64,000 nt of DNA from Bacteriovoracaceae bacterium. GTDB lineage: Bacteria > Bdellovibrionota > Bacteriovoracia > Bacteriovoracales > Bacteriovoracaceae. Positions within the stretch are counted from its first letter, which is position 1. Every line of letters starts with the position of its first letter. Below the pieces are notes generated by a model. The model did no database searches and had not been told where the DNA came from. It worked only from the letters and a program-made list of their open reading frames with translations. Below, piece by piece: positions 48,595-60,704 of the stretch. The stretch is from contig JARXAH010000014.1 in assembly GCA_029865945.1 (NCBI GenBank), forward strand, positions 28,726 to 92,725, written 5' to 3'. The translations under genes and the position numbers were made by a program.

Positions 48595-49758
48595 ATGAAT
48601 TTGAGTTTGAGTTTAAATCCGAAATTTTATTTAGAAAAAATAAGGCCAACCAATTTTAGAAATTTAGATAACTCCGTCATCGAACTTCATCCCTTACTCA
48701 CCATCTTTAAAGGCCCAAATGGCCACGGAAAGACCAATATTTTGGAATCCGTTTATTTTCTCATGCAAGGGAAGTCCTTCCGGAAAAACGCAGAAATTTC
48801 CCAAATATTAAGCATGAATTCCGATGTGGCCAAAGTTCGTCTGGAAGGCAGATTTGTCGATCATGAAAAAGTACACACCACTCATTTAGAATTTTTGCTA
48901 AGCAAAGAGCTAGGCGAAAAAAAACGCTATTCCTTTGATGGAAAGGCAGAGGCACAACTTCGCAAATTTCCTGTCGTCCTCATTCAACCCCAATCATCTT
49001 ATATTTTTTTTTCTGCTTCAGAGGAGCGGCGCCACTGGGTTGATGAGGCGCTCGAAAACACGGATATAAATTTTCGCAAAATTTTTAGAAAATTTGAAAA
49101 AATAAAATTTTATAAGTACCAACTGATTAAGAAAAGTATGGTGAGTGGAAGTTCGTGGAAAAACCCAGAAATTAATTCTCAATTAAATTTTCTCAATCAA
49201 GAATTGTCTGTAGTCACAAAATATATTACCGATTCTAGAAATGATTTAGTCCAAAAATTAATACCTTCTTTTGCTCGCATTTTTGGTGAGCTTTTTGCAG
49301 ATAATTTACAAATTAAGTTGGAATGGCAGTCCCTTTTTAATAAAAAAAATCAGAGCGAAATTTTCGAAATTTATCAAGCAAAGAGAGAGCTGGAGTGGTC
49401 CAAGAAAAAATTACTGGTTGGGCCCCATTTAGATGATTTAATTATACAATCAAAGCAGGGATCTTTTACCCAAAATGCCTCCATGGGCCAACAAAAAATG
49501 GCGTTTTTGTCGTTGCAATTTTCTTTACTTGATCTTTTTTTGGGCAATCCAGAATTACATGATCCGATTCTTCTTTTAGACGATATTTCGAGCGAATTTG
49601 ATGGCATTCGATGGAAAAATTTAATAGAATATCTGAGATCGTATCCGATTCAAATGATGATCACAACGGCGCGTGATTCGGCAGATTTTTTGCCATTAAA
49701 AGCGTCTAATTTTAAGATTATTTATCTAAATGATGGTAGAGTTACTAATTCAACATAA
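48595..49758 (+). CDS. recF: DNA replication and repair protein RecF
   Basis: An ABC-type ATPase that helps load RecA at gaps. GPNGHGKTNILESVYFL near residue 40 is Walker A, ASMGQQKMAFLSLQ is a weak signature region, and ILLLDDISSEFD near 330 is Walker B. IRPTNFRNLDNS at the start is typical. 387 residues is slightly longer than E. coli (357). It lies 22 bases behind dnaN and 21 before gyrB. Confidence 0.95.
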   Translation: MNLSLSLNPKFYLEKIRPTNFRNLDNSVIELHPLLTIFKGPNGHGKTNILESVYFLMQGKSFRKNAEISQILSMNSDVAKVRLEGRFVDHEKVHTTHLEFLLSKELGEKKRYSFDGKAEAQLRKFPVVLIQPQSSYIFFSASEERRHWVDEALENTDINFRKIFRKFEKIKFYKYQLIKKSMVSGSSWKNPEINSQLNFLNQELSVVTKYITDSRNDLVQKLIPSFARIFGELFADNLQIKLEWQSLFNKKNQSEIFEIYQAKRELEWSKKKLLVGPHLDDLIIQSKQGSFTQNASMGQQKMAFLSLQFSLLDLFLGNPELHDPILLLDDISSEFDGIRWKNLIEYLRSYPIQMMITTARDSADFLPLKASNFKIIYLNDGRVTNST

Positions 49759-52233
<2,475 letters not shown>

Positions 52234-52258
52234 TTTTCAAAGTTAAAAGAGAAAATAT

Positions 52259-54748
52259 ATGAGTGATGAAAATAATAATTTAGGCCCTGTGATGCCGTCA
52301 CAACCTCTACTCATCCAAGATGAGATGAAGAGTTGTTATCTCGATTACGCCATGTCGGTGATTGTAGGACGTGCCCTTCCTGACGTGCGCGACGGTTTGA
52401 AGCCGGTGCATAGAAGAATTTTGTTTGCGATGCACATGCTCAATAATTATCACAACCGCCCTTACTTAAAGTCTGCGCGTGTCGTGGGGGATGTTATTGG
52501 TAAGTATCACCCGCATGGCGACAGTGCAGTGTATTCGTCGATTGTTCGTTTGGCGCAAGATTTTTCCATGCGCTATCCAGTAGTCGATGGACAAGGAAAC
52601 TTTGGTTCCATCGATGGAGATAATGCAGCGGCCATGCGTTATACCGAAATCAGAATGGAAAAATTAGCAGAAGATTTATTAGAAGATATCGATAAAGATA
52701 CGGTTGATTGGCAAGCCAACTATGATGACTCCTTGCAAGAGCCCATGGTGCTACCGACAAAAATTCCAAACTTACTAATCAATGGATCCACAGGAATTGC
52801 GGTGGGAATGGCGACCAATATTCCACCCCACAACATTACGGAAATCATGACCGGCCTCATTCATTTAATTGAAGAGCCAAAGACGTCGATTGAAGAATTA
52901 ATGACGATGATTCCAGGGCCAGATTTTCCAACTTCAGGTGTCATTTATGGAACGGCGGGAATTAAGTCTGCTTACCACACTGGTAAGGGAGTCATTCAAC
53001 TGCGCGCGGTTGCAGAAGTGGAGCCGATGGAGCGCGGAGATCGAGAGCGAATTATCGTTACGGAAATTCCTTATCAAGTGAATAAGGCGCGGCTCATTGA
53101 GCGAATTGCAGAGTTAGTGAATGAAAAAAATATAGAAGGGATTTCATCTATACGTGATGAGTCCAATAGACTTGGAATTCGCATCGTCATTGAGTTGAAA
53201 CGTGGTGAACAAGGTAATGTGATTTTAAATCAACTCTACAAACAAACTCAGTTGCAGGTTTCTTTTGGGATTATTTTCTTATCGATTCACCAAGGGCAAC
53301 CGAAAGTTTTAAATATTCGCGATCAGCTTCAATATTTTATTGATCACAGGAAAAATGTAGTTTTTAGAAGAACAACTTACGAACTAAAGAAGGCGCAAGA
53401 GCGGGCCCACATATTAGAAGGTTTGAAGATTGCCGTTGAAAATATTGATGCGATCATCGCACTCATTAAACAATCTGCGGAACCGGCCATTGCGAAATCG
53501 GCGTTGATTCAAAATTATTCGCTCTCTGAAATACAAGCGCAAGCTATTCTCGATATGAGACTTCAGCGCTTAACGGGCCTAGAGCGAGATAAAATTATTG
53601 CAGATTACAACGAAGTCATGCTCGTGATTGCTGAGTTGAAGGCCATTTTAGCGTCGGAAGATCGCATTAAAGAAATTGTGAAAACAGAATTTATCGGTGT
53701 GAAAGAAAAATATGGAGACGCCCGTAAAACGCAAATCATTGCGACTGATGAAGAATTTGAAATGGAAGATCTCATCGCCAATGAAGAAGTGGTCGTCACG
53801 TTTACCCACAAAGGTTACGTGAAGCGAATGACGACTGATACGTTTAAGGCGCAAAAGCGCGGCGGAAAAGGAATTAAGGGCGGACAAACAACGTCGGATG
53901 AAGATTTCTATACACTCATGTTTACTTGTTTTACGCATGATAGAATTCTTTTCTTTACGGACAAAGGAAATGTTTTTGGATTAAAAGTTTTCAACGTTCC
54001 AGAAGCGAATCGTTTGGCGAAAGGACGCAACGCCATTAATTTATTGCAACTCGGTGAGAATGAAAAAATTAGAGAAATTATTGCGATACCAAAAGATACC
54101 AAGGCCAAGTATTTAATGTTTGCCACCGAGCAAGGACTTGTGAAAAAAACGGAATTGGCAGAATACGACCGCATTAATCAATCAGGAAAAATTGCCATTA
54201 AATTTGTCGATGGAGACAACTTAGTTTCTGTTAAATTGCTTGAGGAAGGTAAAGACATATTGATGGCCGCAACGTCTGGAAAAACGATTCGCTTTTCACA
54301 AGAAGATTGTCGTCCCCTCGGGCGCGTATCTCAAGGTGTGCGCGGAATAATGCTCGAAGATGATGAGAAAGTTATTGGAATGGAAGTAGTGGACGAGAAG
54401 AGTGAAATCTTATCTGTGACAAGTAAAGGTTATGGTAAGCGAACACAAGTGGAAGAATTTCGCGTTCAGACCCGAGGCGGGAAAGGGACCATCGGAATGA
54501 AGCTCACTGAAAAAAATGGGGACATCGTTCAGATTAAACCAGTAACTGAAAAAGATGATCTCATGATCATTACTAATAAAGGCCAAATTATTCGTACGCG
54601 CGTTCACGAAATCTCTCTTGTTGGGCGAGCTACTCAAGGTGTGAAACTCATCAACGTGAGTGGAGATGAAGTCGTCGTTTCAGTTGAGAAACTTATTGAG
54701 TCCACTGAGATCATTGATGGCGAAAGTGATGCGGGAATTGAGCAGTAG
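52259..54748 (+). CDS. gyrA: DNA gyrase subunit A
   Basis: The DNA-breaking subunit. YLDYAMSVIVGRALPDVRDG is canonical, and the catalytic tyrosine is in AAMRYTEIRM (about Tyr128). The GyrA box reads QKRGGKGIKG near 540, which marks a true gyrase rather than topoisomerase IV. The C-terminal pinwheel blades follow, ending with an acidic tail (DGESDAGIEQ). 829 residues is normal. Its end overlaps the next gene by 20 bases. Confidence 0.98.
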   Translation: MSDENNNLGPVMPSQPLLIQDEMKSCYLDYAMSVIVGRALPDVRDGLKPVHRRILFAMHMLNNYHNRPYLKSARVVGDVIGKYHPHGDSAVYSSIVRLAQDFSMRYPVVDGQGNFGSIDGDNAAAMRYTEIRMEKLAEDLLEDIDKDTVDWQANYDDSLQEPMVLPTKIPNLLINGSTGIAVGMATNIPPHNITEIMTGLIHLIEEPKTSIEELMTMIPGPDFPTSGVIYGTAGIKSAYHTGKGVIQLRAVAEVEPMERGDRERIIVTEIPYQVNKARLIERIAELVNEKNIEGISSIRDESNRLGIRIVIELKRGEQGNVILNQLYKQTQLQVSFGIIFLSIHQGQPKVLNIRDQLQYFIDHRKNVVFRRTTYELKKAQERAHILEGLKIAVENIDAIIALIKQSAEPAIAKSALIQNYSLSEIQAQAILDMRLQRLTGLERDKIIADYNEVMLVIAELKAILASEDRIKEIVKTEFIGVKEKYGDARKTQIIATDEEFEMEDLIANEEVVVTFTHKGYVKRMTTDTFKAQKRGGKGIKGGQTTSDEDFYTLMFTCFTHDRILFFTDKGNVFGLKVFNVPEANRLAKGRNAINLLQLGENEKIREIIAIPKDTKAKYLMFATEQGLVKKTELAEYDRINQSGKIAIKFVDGDNLVSVKLLEEGKDILMAATSGKTIRFSQEDCRPLGRVSQGVRGIMLEDDEKVIGMEVVDEKSEILSVTSKGYGKRTQVEEFRVQTRGGKGTIGMKLTEKNGDIVQIKPVTEKDDLMIITNKGQIIRTRVHEISLVGRATQGVKLINVSGDEVVVSVEKLIESTEIIDGESDAGIEQ

Positions 54749-55538
54749 ATCTTTTTTTCTATTTTTAATGACACTCTTTTCCCTCACCCTACTCAGTGGA
54801 TGTGAATTTTCCTTCATTTTACATAAAGATATTTTTCTTGCGCAGAAATATTTAGATGAGCGAAAATTCGCAAGTGCTGCGGCCGTGTTTGAAGATCTCT
54901 TAAAAAAATCCATTGAAAAAGATACTCGCGTCAAAGTGCTCTACCAATTGGGAGACATTTATTACCTCTACTTAAATCGTCCTCGCATGGCCGTCAAAAA
55001 ATATGAAGAAATTTTAAACTCTGGTGAAGTATTTTGGCAGATTCAGGCACTCGAACGCATGGCCGAAATTGAGTTTCAGTACTTGCGCAACTATAGCGAT
55101 GCTATCAAGCACTACCAAACACTCTCGGAATTTAATCCCAAATTAAAAAATTATGATTTTTATCAATTGCAGATTGCTAATTCCATGGTGGAAATTTCTC
55201 AAGAGGAAAAAGCGACTAAATTGTATGAACAGCTGGCCAACGACAAAGACAGTAGCTACAAAGGTGAAGCGCTCTATTATTTAGGCCGACTTTATTTTAG
55301 ATCTGCAAAGTGGAAAAAATCTCTTACTACTTGGCAAGATTATTTGAAGTGCGATCAACAAACTAAAGAGCGCACCACAGAAGTGAAATTCTATATGGCC
55401 AACACTCACGAAATGCTCAACCAATTAACTGAGGCCTACAGTTTGTATTACTCCTTACTTGATAGTTACCCCAATATTGAATTAGTAAAAACAAGACTCA
55501 AATCTGTTTATGCTAGGCGTGTGGCAAGAAAGCGATGA
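54729..55538 (+). CDS. TPR-repeat lipoprotein
   Basis: A lipoprotein with tetratricopeptide-like repeats. From the ATG at 54729 the signal sequence ends in LTLLSGC, so Cys25 is lipidated. Helical repeats follow, with FLAQKYLDERKFASAAAVFE, ALYYLGRLYFRSAKWKKSL and further copies, resembling BamD- or YbgF-like scaffolds. The frame continues upstream into gyrA (to 54660), but that part has no signal. It overlaps gyrA by 20 bases and the next gene by 4 (ATGA), so it is cotranscribed with both. The function is unknown. Confidence 0.8.
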   Translation: MRELSSRSFFLFLMTLFSLTLLSGCEFSFILHKDIFLAQKYLDERKFASAAAVFEDLLKKSIEKDTRVKVLYQLGDIYYLYLNRPRMAVKKYEEILNSGEVFWQIQALERMAEIEFQYLRNYSDAIKHYQTLSEFNPKLKNYDFYQLQIANSMVEISQEEKATKLYEQLANDKDSSYKGEALYYLGRLYFRSAKWKKSLTTWQDYLKCDQQTKERTTEVKFYMANTHEMLNQLTEAYSLYYSLLDSYPNIELVKTRLKSVYARRVARKR

Positions 55539-55729
55539 ACTCATCAAAGAATCCCCAAGTGCTCGCCTGGTCACTTATTTTGCCGTCAATCTTTTTTATT
55601 TCCATTTGGGTTTTTAACTGGCTCTATCAATCGACCTACATTAATTTATTTGTCTTTATTGGACTCGTGCTGCTTGTTTTGTTGGCCAGCCTAATTAAAT
55701 TAGTCATGCTTGCAAAAAGGGGAGAATAA
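55535..55729 (+). CDS. small membrane protein, AtpZ/AtpI-like
   Basis: A 64-residue protein with two transmembrane helices (LAWSLILPSIFFISIWVFNW and LFVFIGLVLLVLLASLIKL) and a short basic C terminus. Small two-helix proteins in this place before atpI/atpB are commonly of the AtpZ/AtpI type that assists Mg2+ uptake or c-ring assembly. The call rests on size, topology and position rather than on a clear motif. It overlaps the TPR lipoprotein by ATGA and is 6 bases before the next gene. Confidence 0.7.
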   Translation: MNSSKNPQVLAWSLILPSIFFISIWVFNWLYQSTYINLFVFIGLVLLVLLASLIKLVMLAKRGE

Positions 55730-55735
55730 TTTTTT

Positions 55736-56149
55736 ATGTCTATTTTTCTGTCCCAGATCGTCGCCATCATCATCGTTTGTCTTATTTCTTATTTTACCCC
55801 ACTGCTGTCCGATCATTTTGTGGCGTGCTTATTAATAAGCGTTGTGTTGGCCATATACTTTGAATTAAAATTTTACGTTCAAAAATATCATTTCGCAGGA
55901 CTCTTTCAGCAGGCCTCCCTTCCAGATTCACCGCTTCCTAAAAAAGGGAATTTGTCGCGATTAGTCGTGTCTCTGTTTTTAGTGGGGAATTTCTTTGTGG
56001 TGGGAGTACTTTTTTATTACCCAGTGAGAGTGCACCAGCTAGAGCTTATGGCCCCGATGGTTGGCTTTTATACTCTTCACCTCATTCTATTTATATTTGG
56101 AGTAAGGCTTCAGGAAAAGGCGCAGCTTTCTCTTTCCAGAAATATATGA
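55736..56149 (+). CDS. four-helix membrane protein, probable ATP synthase subunit I
   Basis: 137 residues with four hydrophobic helices (for example IVAIIIVCLISYFTPLL and VVSLFLVGNFFVVGVLFYY). It lies between the AtpZ-like gene and atpB, the position of AtpI, which helps build the c-ring. Sequence similarity to known AtpI is weak, so position carries the call. The next gene, atpB, starts 60 bases downstream. Confidence 0.65.
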   Translation: MSIFLSQIVAIIIVCLISYFTPLLSDHFVACLLISVVLAIYFELKFYVQKYHFAGLFQQASLPDSPLPKKGNLSRLVVSLFLVGNFFVVGVLFYYPVRVHQLELMAPMVGFYTLHLILFIFGVRLQEKAQLSLSRNI

Positions 56150-56209
56150 TTCATGTATATATCAGAATATAACTTCATTTATTTTTATTACATTTATAGG
56201 TAGATCTGT

Positions 56210-56992
56210 ATGAATTTTTCTAAAATTTTCAAACTGTTGAGTTTGTCGCTCTTGGTTTGTCCTTATTTAGCTCACGCCTCAGAGGGATACACATTTTTTG
56301 CTGGCATTGCTGAGTCGTCAGGAATTCCAGAGCACACCATTGGACTAATTTTTGTGGGCTCGCTTATTTTGCTTGCAGGTTTAATTTACCGAACAAAAAC
56401 ATCCAGACTATCAAGCACTGATGTTCTTGTTCCAGCTGGTGATTTAAGCATTCGAAGTTTTATGGAATTTTTTGGTGAGGCCATCTTCAAGTTAGTGGAA
56501 TCCATTGTCGGTGTGAAAAAGGCGAAAAATTATTTTCCCCTGGCCTTCGCAGTCTTTATTCTCGTTCTTGTTTCCAATATGCTAGGCCTAGTTCCAGGGT
56601 TTTTACCACCGACAAATAATTTAAATACGACGCTTGCCCTCGGACTCTTAGTTTTTCTTTATTACAACGTGGAAGGGATTCGCGCCGTCGGGGTTAAAAA
56701 ACATTTCGCTCATTTACTTGGTCCGGTTTGGTGGTTAGCTCCACTCATGTTACTTGTAGAAATTGTCTCTCACCTTGTTCGCCCGATTTCCTTAGCACTA
56801 CGACTTAGATCCAATATGGAAGGGGATCACATGGTGGTGGCCACTTTTACAGAATTAACTGGGCTTCTCGTTCCTGTTATTTTTATGTTTTTGGGAACAC
56901 TTGTTTGCTTTATTCAAGCGTTCGTTTTTACCATTTTATCTCTTGTCTATGTCAATTTGGCGATTGTTAGTCACGATCATGACGACCATTAA
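56210..56992 (+). CDS. atpB: F0 ATP synthase a subunit
   Basis: The proton- or sodium-channel subunit. A signal-like N terminus (ending YLAHAS) precedes five to six membrane helices. The essential Arg lies in ISLALRLRSNMEGDH; the canonical text after it is LFGNxxxGE/GD, but here it reads LRSNMEGDH, so the FGN of the channel helix is changed to RSN. The C-terminal FIQAFVFTILSLVYVNLAI is canonical, and the protein ends in a His/Asp tail. 260 residues is typical. Confidence 0.95.
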   Translation: MNFSKIFKLLSLSLLVCPYLAHASEGYTFFAGIAESSGIPEHTIGLIFVGSLILLAGLIYRTKTSRLSSTDVLVPAGDLSIRSFMEFFGEAIFKLVESIVGVKKAKNYFPLAFAVFILVLVSNMLGLVPGFLPPTNNLNTTLALGLLVFLYYNVEGIRAVGVKKHFAHLLGPVWWLAPLMLLVEIVSHLVRPISLALRLRSNMEGDHMVVATFTELTGLLVPVIFMFLGTLVCFIQAFVFTILSLVYVNLAIVSHDHDDH

Positions 56993-57045
56993 GCCACTTG
57001 GAATTTTAGGCATTTAATTATTAACTTTGTTTTTGGAGGTTCTCT

Positions 57046-57372
57046 ATGTCTTCTAAAGTGTTTTCTAAAATTGTCGTGGCAAGTGCCGCATTCTTAACAA
57101 CGTTTGCTGCTTTCGCGCAAGAAACTGCTGCGGTTGCATCAACAACTGGAATTACAGATGTAGGTATTAAGTCTTTATCTGCTGCTCTTGCTGTTTCTAT
57201 TGCTGCTCTTGGTTGTGGTCTTGGACAAGGCCGCGCTGCTGGTGCTGCTTACGATGCGATTGCACGTAACCCAGCTGCTTACGATAAGATTTTTACTCCG
57301 ATGATTATCGGTCTTGCTCTTATCGAGTCCATTGCGATTTACGGATTAGTTGTAGCACTTTTAATTAAGTAG
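57046..57372 (+). CDS. atpE: F0 ATP synthase c subunit (rotor ring) with signal-like leader
   Basis: The ring subunit. A cleavable-looking leader (ending AAFAQ) precedes the two-helix hairpin. The loop reads ARNP. The ion site has Gln in GLGQG (helix 1) and Glu-Ser in LIESIAIYG (helix 2), with the Tyr four residues later. Gln, Glu, Ser and Tyr all occur in sodium-binding rings, but the Thr that follows Ser there is Ile here, and some proton-type rings share the pattern; coupling ion is undecided. GGAGG precedes the ATG by about 8 bases. Confidence 0.96.
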   Translation: MSSKVFSKIVVASAAFLTTFAAFAQETAAVASTTGITDVGIKSLSAALAVSIAALGCGLGQGRAAGAAYDAIARNPAAYDKIFTPMIIGLALIESIAIYGLVVALLIK

Positions 57373-57497
57373 TACCAAACCTATTAAATAACCTTCATCG
57401 TTGTCAGGCATCGGTATCACCGCCTGCGACGTGCAGGAGCACGTCTCGGCGTTTCAACCTCGCCTTCCTAGATGAAGATTATTTTCTAGGCTTGGTA
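57373..57497 (-). repeat. 125-bp structured intergenic repeat, copy B
   Basis: The element starts at the base after the atpE stop codon and is the same length as copy A, with 3 transitions. Its 27-base outer arms and inner GACGTGC hairpin are kept. Relative to atpE it is antisense to the strand that folds best. No matching target duplication flanks it (TAG on the left, AAA on the right). Confidence 0.85.
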
Positions 57498-57514
57498 AAA
57501 TTCCAAATTTTAGT

Positions 57515-57567
57515 GATAAGCTGAAAAGAAACTAATTATATTTTTAATTTTTTCTTTTCGGCTTATC
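57515..57567 (+). other. 17-bp inverted repeat before the yihY-like gene
   Basis: GATAAGCTGAAAAGAAA at 57515-57531 pairs with TTTCTTTTCGGCTTATC at 57551-57567, 16 of 17 positions Watson-Crick and one G-U in RNA. The 19-base loop is AT-rich. It ends 2 bases before the start codon of the next gene and directly follows the repeat. It could terminate atpE transcripts or occlude the next start; it lacks a T-run beyond the stem. Confidence 0.6.
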
Positions 57568-57569
57568 TT

Positions 57570-58379
57570 ATGACGTCATTTTTAAAGAGATTTTTTAAGA
57601 TTTTCAACGATTTTCCACTAGCTTCAGCCGCAGCTTCACTATCGTTTTATACAACTCTTTCTATCGCTCCCATTTTAATTTTACTTCTCAAACTTTCAAA
57701 ATATTTAGATTTAAAAATTAAATCGACTCTTCAATTTCAAACTAAAAATTTACTAAGGCCTGAGATTGCAAAGATCTTAAATTTATTTGTGGAAAACAAC
57801 AGAGAAGTTTCAAAAGTGAAAGTACTAGGAACTTGGTTTGGAATTTTAATTCTCCTCTTTTCTGCTAGCTTAGTTTTTAGTGATTTAAGACGATCCTTAA
57901 ATATGATTTTTCATATTCAAACCCCAAATTTACAAAAAAAATCTGTTTTAAAAATTTCTTACCAAATAATAAAACAAGAAATATTTCATGTCGTCAGCGT
58001 ATTAATATTGATCCTTTTTTTAGTGCTATTTTTAACAACGACATCTTCCATTTTTCAATTTGCCAGTAATGCAAATAAATCTGCGGCGATCTTTATTAAT
58101 AGTATTGTTGCCTTTTTGTTTTATTCCATCATTTTTACCGGCCTCTTTCGCTACATGCCTGAAAGACGTACGCCCTGGTTAGTGTCCATGGTTGGATCTG
58201 TGATTACGGTTATCTTTTTCATCGTTGGGACACAACTGGTAGGAATTTATTTGGCCAACAATCTGGTGGCCGATATTTACGGAATTTTTGGGTCATTCTT
58301 ACTTTTTTTAATTTGGGTTTATTATTCTTGCATGATCATTTTATTGGGAGCGCAAGTTTGTGCCAGCATTAAGGAATGA
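57570..58379 (+). CDS. YihY/BrkB-family inner-membrane protein
   Basis: A six-helix integral membrane protein. The motif [21 protein letters not shown] near the N terminus matches the family's AAALAFYTLLSLFPLLI-like start, and the C-terminal [25 protein letters not shown] is characteristic. The family was once taken for RNase BN; its real role is unsettled, possibly lipid or solute transport. 269 residues is normal. Its start lies directly behind the inverted repeat, with no SD sequence. The end overlaps the next gene by 11 bases on the opposite strand. Confidence 0.88.
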   Translation: MTSFLKRFFKIFNDFPLASAAASLSFYTTLSIAPILILLLKLSKYLDLKIKSTLQFQTKNLLRPEIAKILNLFVENNREVSKVKVLGTWFGILILLFSASLVFSDLRRSLNMIFHIQTPNLQKKSVLKISYQIIKQEIFHVVSVLILILFLVLFLTTTSSIFQFASNANKSAAIFINSIVAFLFYSIIFTGLFRYMPERRTPWLVSMVGSVITVIFFIVGTQLVGIYLANNLVADIYGIFGSFLLFLIWVYYSCMIILLGAQVCASIKE

Positions 58380-59526
58380 CAACATTAGATAGCGTTCGGT
58401 TCGTCCAGACTTGATAATTGATTTCCGATGGCAAACTATTTTCAATTAAAAATTTATAGCAACTTTCATTATTTTGAATGGTGAAATGATAGGAGTTAGA
58501 TGCCAACAATAAATTATTTGCGTTGTAATACTCACAACTATAATTCAATGTTCCTGATTCATGTCTAATGACCATCTGGTACGGAGCTACCATGTTATTT
58601 ACATTAAGTGGAATCGCATAAGAATTCGTGATCGTAACGGATCCTGCTTTGTTAAAAAACCAAGTACCAAAACCTGAAATTTGATTGTTGTTTCTTAGGC
58701 CCATCTTGCAGCCAATTTGCCATGCGTTCATATACTGATCAGATCGGTTGCGGATGACTACGTTTACATCACTATCATTCATATTACACTGTCCGCTATG
58801 ATCGTTACTCACTTCAACAGAAAGTGAACTAACTTGCGGAAAAGTTTTTGCGGAAATTAATTTTCCGGCCGTACCACTTTGACTGCAAGTTGGAGGATTG
58901 GGCATTTGGCCTTGACGTAAAATTTGAAACGACTGTCCATCTGGCGCAAAGGATGTAGTGGTTGTTGTGCCTTGTACAAACCCAGTTGAATTGCTCCAGC
59001 AATAATCTCCAAACTGGTTTGTTTGTGAGTTGCATGATGGCGTTTCGATCCCTTCATTTCCGCAAACAAAAATGCCAGGTGTAGGAGAGGGTGTTGACGA
59101 GGGAGTTGAAGACGGTGTGTAAGTTGGGGTCTGAGTAGGAGCGTCTGTCGGAATTTCTGTAGGAATTTTGGTAGGAACTTCTGTCGGAGTGTTCGTTGAT
59201 GTCGATGTTGGCGTCGGTGTCTCTGTCGACGTGGGAGTCTCAGTAGGTGTTATGGGTGTATTTGTGGGTGCCGCATGATCTTTGATCGGCGTGGCAGTTG
59301 CAGTGGGAGAGGGTGTTGGTGAGGGAGTTTGGGTTGAATCAGGATCAGGATCAGGATCTGGAACGGGATCTGGGCCAATGTTGGGCGGAGTCACCTCAGG
59401 CATGGGTGCATTAGTCGGAATTTTTGATTGCTCACGAACGGCATTTTTAACCGAGCAAGATGCGATAAAAGCAATGATGAAAAAAATTTTAAAAAAATAA
59501 TAAAACATTTTTTTCACAGTATTCAT
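58369..59526 (-). CDS. lipoprotein with Pro/Thr-rich linker, unknown C-terminal domain
   Basis: A signal sequence ends IASC (Cys24). A linker of about 105 residues follows: first Asp-Pro repeats, then Thr-Pro-rich text (for example [20 protein letters not shown]). The C-terminal 230 residues are Cys/Asn/Ser-rich and beta-like ([31 protein letters not shown]), like a surface-binding or pilus-type module; I do not recognise a family. The linker resembles that of the metzincin-like lipoprotein near 4 kb. The DNA of the linker is repetitive and may be variable in length. Confidence 0.7.
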   Translation of the reverse strand: MNTVKKMFYYFFKIFFIIAFIASCSVKNAVREQSKIPTNAPMPEVTPPNIGPDPVPDPDPDPDSTQTPSPTPSPTATATPIKDHAAPTNTPITPTETPTSTETPTPTSTSTNTPTEVPTKIPTEIPTDAPTQTPTYTPSSTPSSTPSPTPGIFVCGNEGIETPSCNSQTNQFGDYCWSNSTGFVQGTTTTTSFAPDGQSFQILRQGQMPNPPTCSQSGTAGKLISAKTFPQVSSLSVEVSNDHSGQCNMNDSDVNVVIRNRSDQYMNAWQIGCKMGLRNNNQISGFGTWFFNKAGSVTITNSYAIPLNVNNMVAPYQMVIRHESGTLNYSCEYYNANNLLLASNSYHFTIQNNESCYKFLIENSLPSEINYQVWTNRTLSNVVIP

Positions 59527-59708
59527 TTTCCAAATTCGACCACTATAAATTCTAAATATTCTTAAATACTAGATTACGCTACTATATCGGTCGGAATTTA
59601 ATTTTACTTGAATTCGAGTGGATACGAGAAAATGGGGCACTTGAAAGTGACCATTATTTGAGGCACTGAATATTTTTTCAATCTTGAGAGGAAGGCTTTT
59701 AATTTTGA

Positions 59709-60672
59709 TTGATTTCAGAATTGAAACGTAATTCAGAAACTATAAATATCGCTTTACATGAGACTTCATTTTCAATAAAAAAGTCCTTATGTTTGATGGG
59801 AGATACATTAGTGAATGCATTGATTTGGGGTACTATTGCGAGTTTACTGTCTGCCGTAACTGCACTCATCGTTGCATCATCAAGTGCTAATGGGGTAAAT
59901 CCACTATGGTTACTGGGTGCTCAATATTTAGTAGGAATTATTTTTTGCCCCCCAAAACAATATCCGGTTGCACCTATAAAAATTCATGCTCTTCGACTTG
60001 TTTCTGGCCTTTGGGCGTTTGGTGCTTATTATTTTGCATTATCATTTCCGGACACGGGCCCAAAAGAAGCATCCATGATTTTAAATACTGCGCCAGTCTT
60101 TGCAACGTTTTATGCAGTACCAGAATTTAGAACGCGCCTTGGTGCAATTTTTGCATCCGCAGGAGTTGTTCTTTCATTGGCCAGCAGCAATACTGCACTT
60201 AGTTTTCATTTTTCCTATGTTCTCGCTCTTACCGCCGCTTTTGCTTACGCCGCCTCTTTTTATTATTTTGGGAAAACTTTCTGTCTACGGAGAAAAAGCA
60301 AGTACGACAAACTCACTTTATAATATGGGAGCAGGAGTTTTTGTTGCTATAGCTTTGGCATTTATTCGTCCCTCTATACCCACAGAGTGGGGTTCAATAC
60401 TTGTGATTGGTGCGATTGCGGCCATACGAATTCAAATAATTTCAGTAGCTGCAAAAAATCCTGCGGAGTCAGCAAAAGTTTCAATTCTTAGTGGATTGGC
60501 ATTTCTATGGCTTGCCATCGCTGAAGTTTTTCAAGGACACGTTCCTAATATTTTTGAATACCTTGCCATGGCATTAGTATTGTCTGGTGTTTATCTTAGT
60601 TCACAAAAATCTTACCTACGGAGCGCAATCAAGAAACAATGGGCCAATCTAAGAAATTCATCTTGGTTGTGA
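59709..60672 (+). pseudogene. EamA/DMT-family transporter gene with a frameshift
   Basis: A drug/metabolite-type transporter with about ten helices, split over two frames. The first frame (59709-60323) runs through GLWAFGAYYFALSFPDTGPK and AYAASFYYFGK, then loses the family sequence; the second (open to 60672) continues with KLSVYGEKASTTNSLYNMG and ends after IFEYLAMALVLSGVYLSSQK. The join lies at AAAA, 60273-60276, where one base too many would explain the shift. The start is uncertain: TTG at 59709 has AGAGGAAGG about 13 bases upstream. Sequence error cannot be excluded. Confidence 0.75.
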
Positions 60673-60704
60673 ATTATAATTTGCTTTTATTTTTTTTAAT
60701 TTTT

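Noticed and set aside
54660..54728. Upstream extension of the TPR lipoprotein inside gyrA
   Set aside because: The extension would bury the lipoprotein signal sequence behind 23 residues; the ATG at 54729 places the lipobox normally.
59250..59400. Minisatellite-like GGATCA/GTTGG repeats as a non-coding repeat array
   Set aside because: The repeats keep the reading frame of the lipoprotein linker (Asp-Pro and Thr-Pro), so they are explained as coding low complexity.
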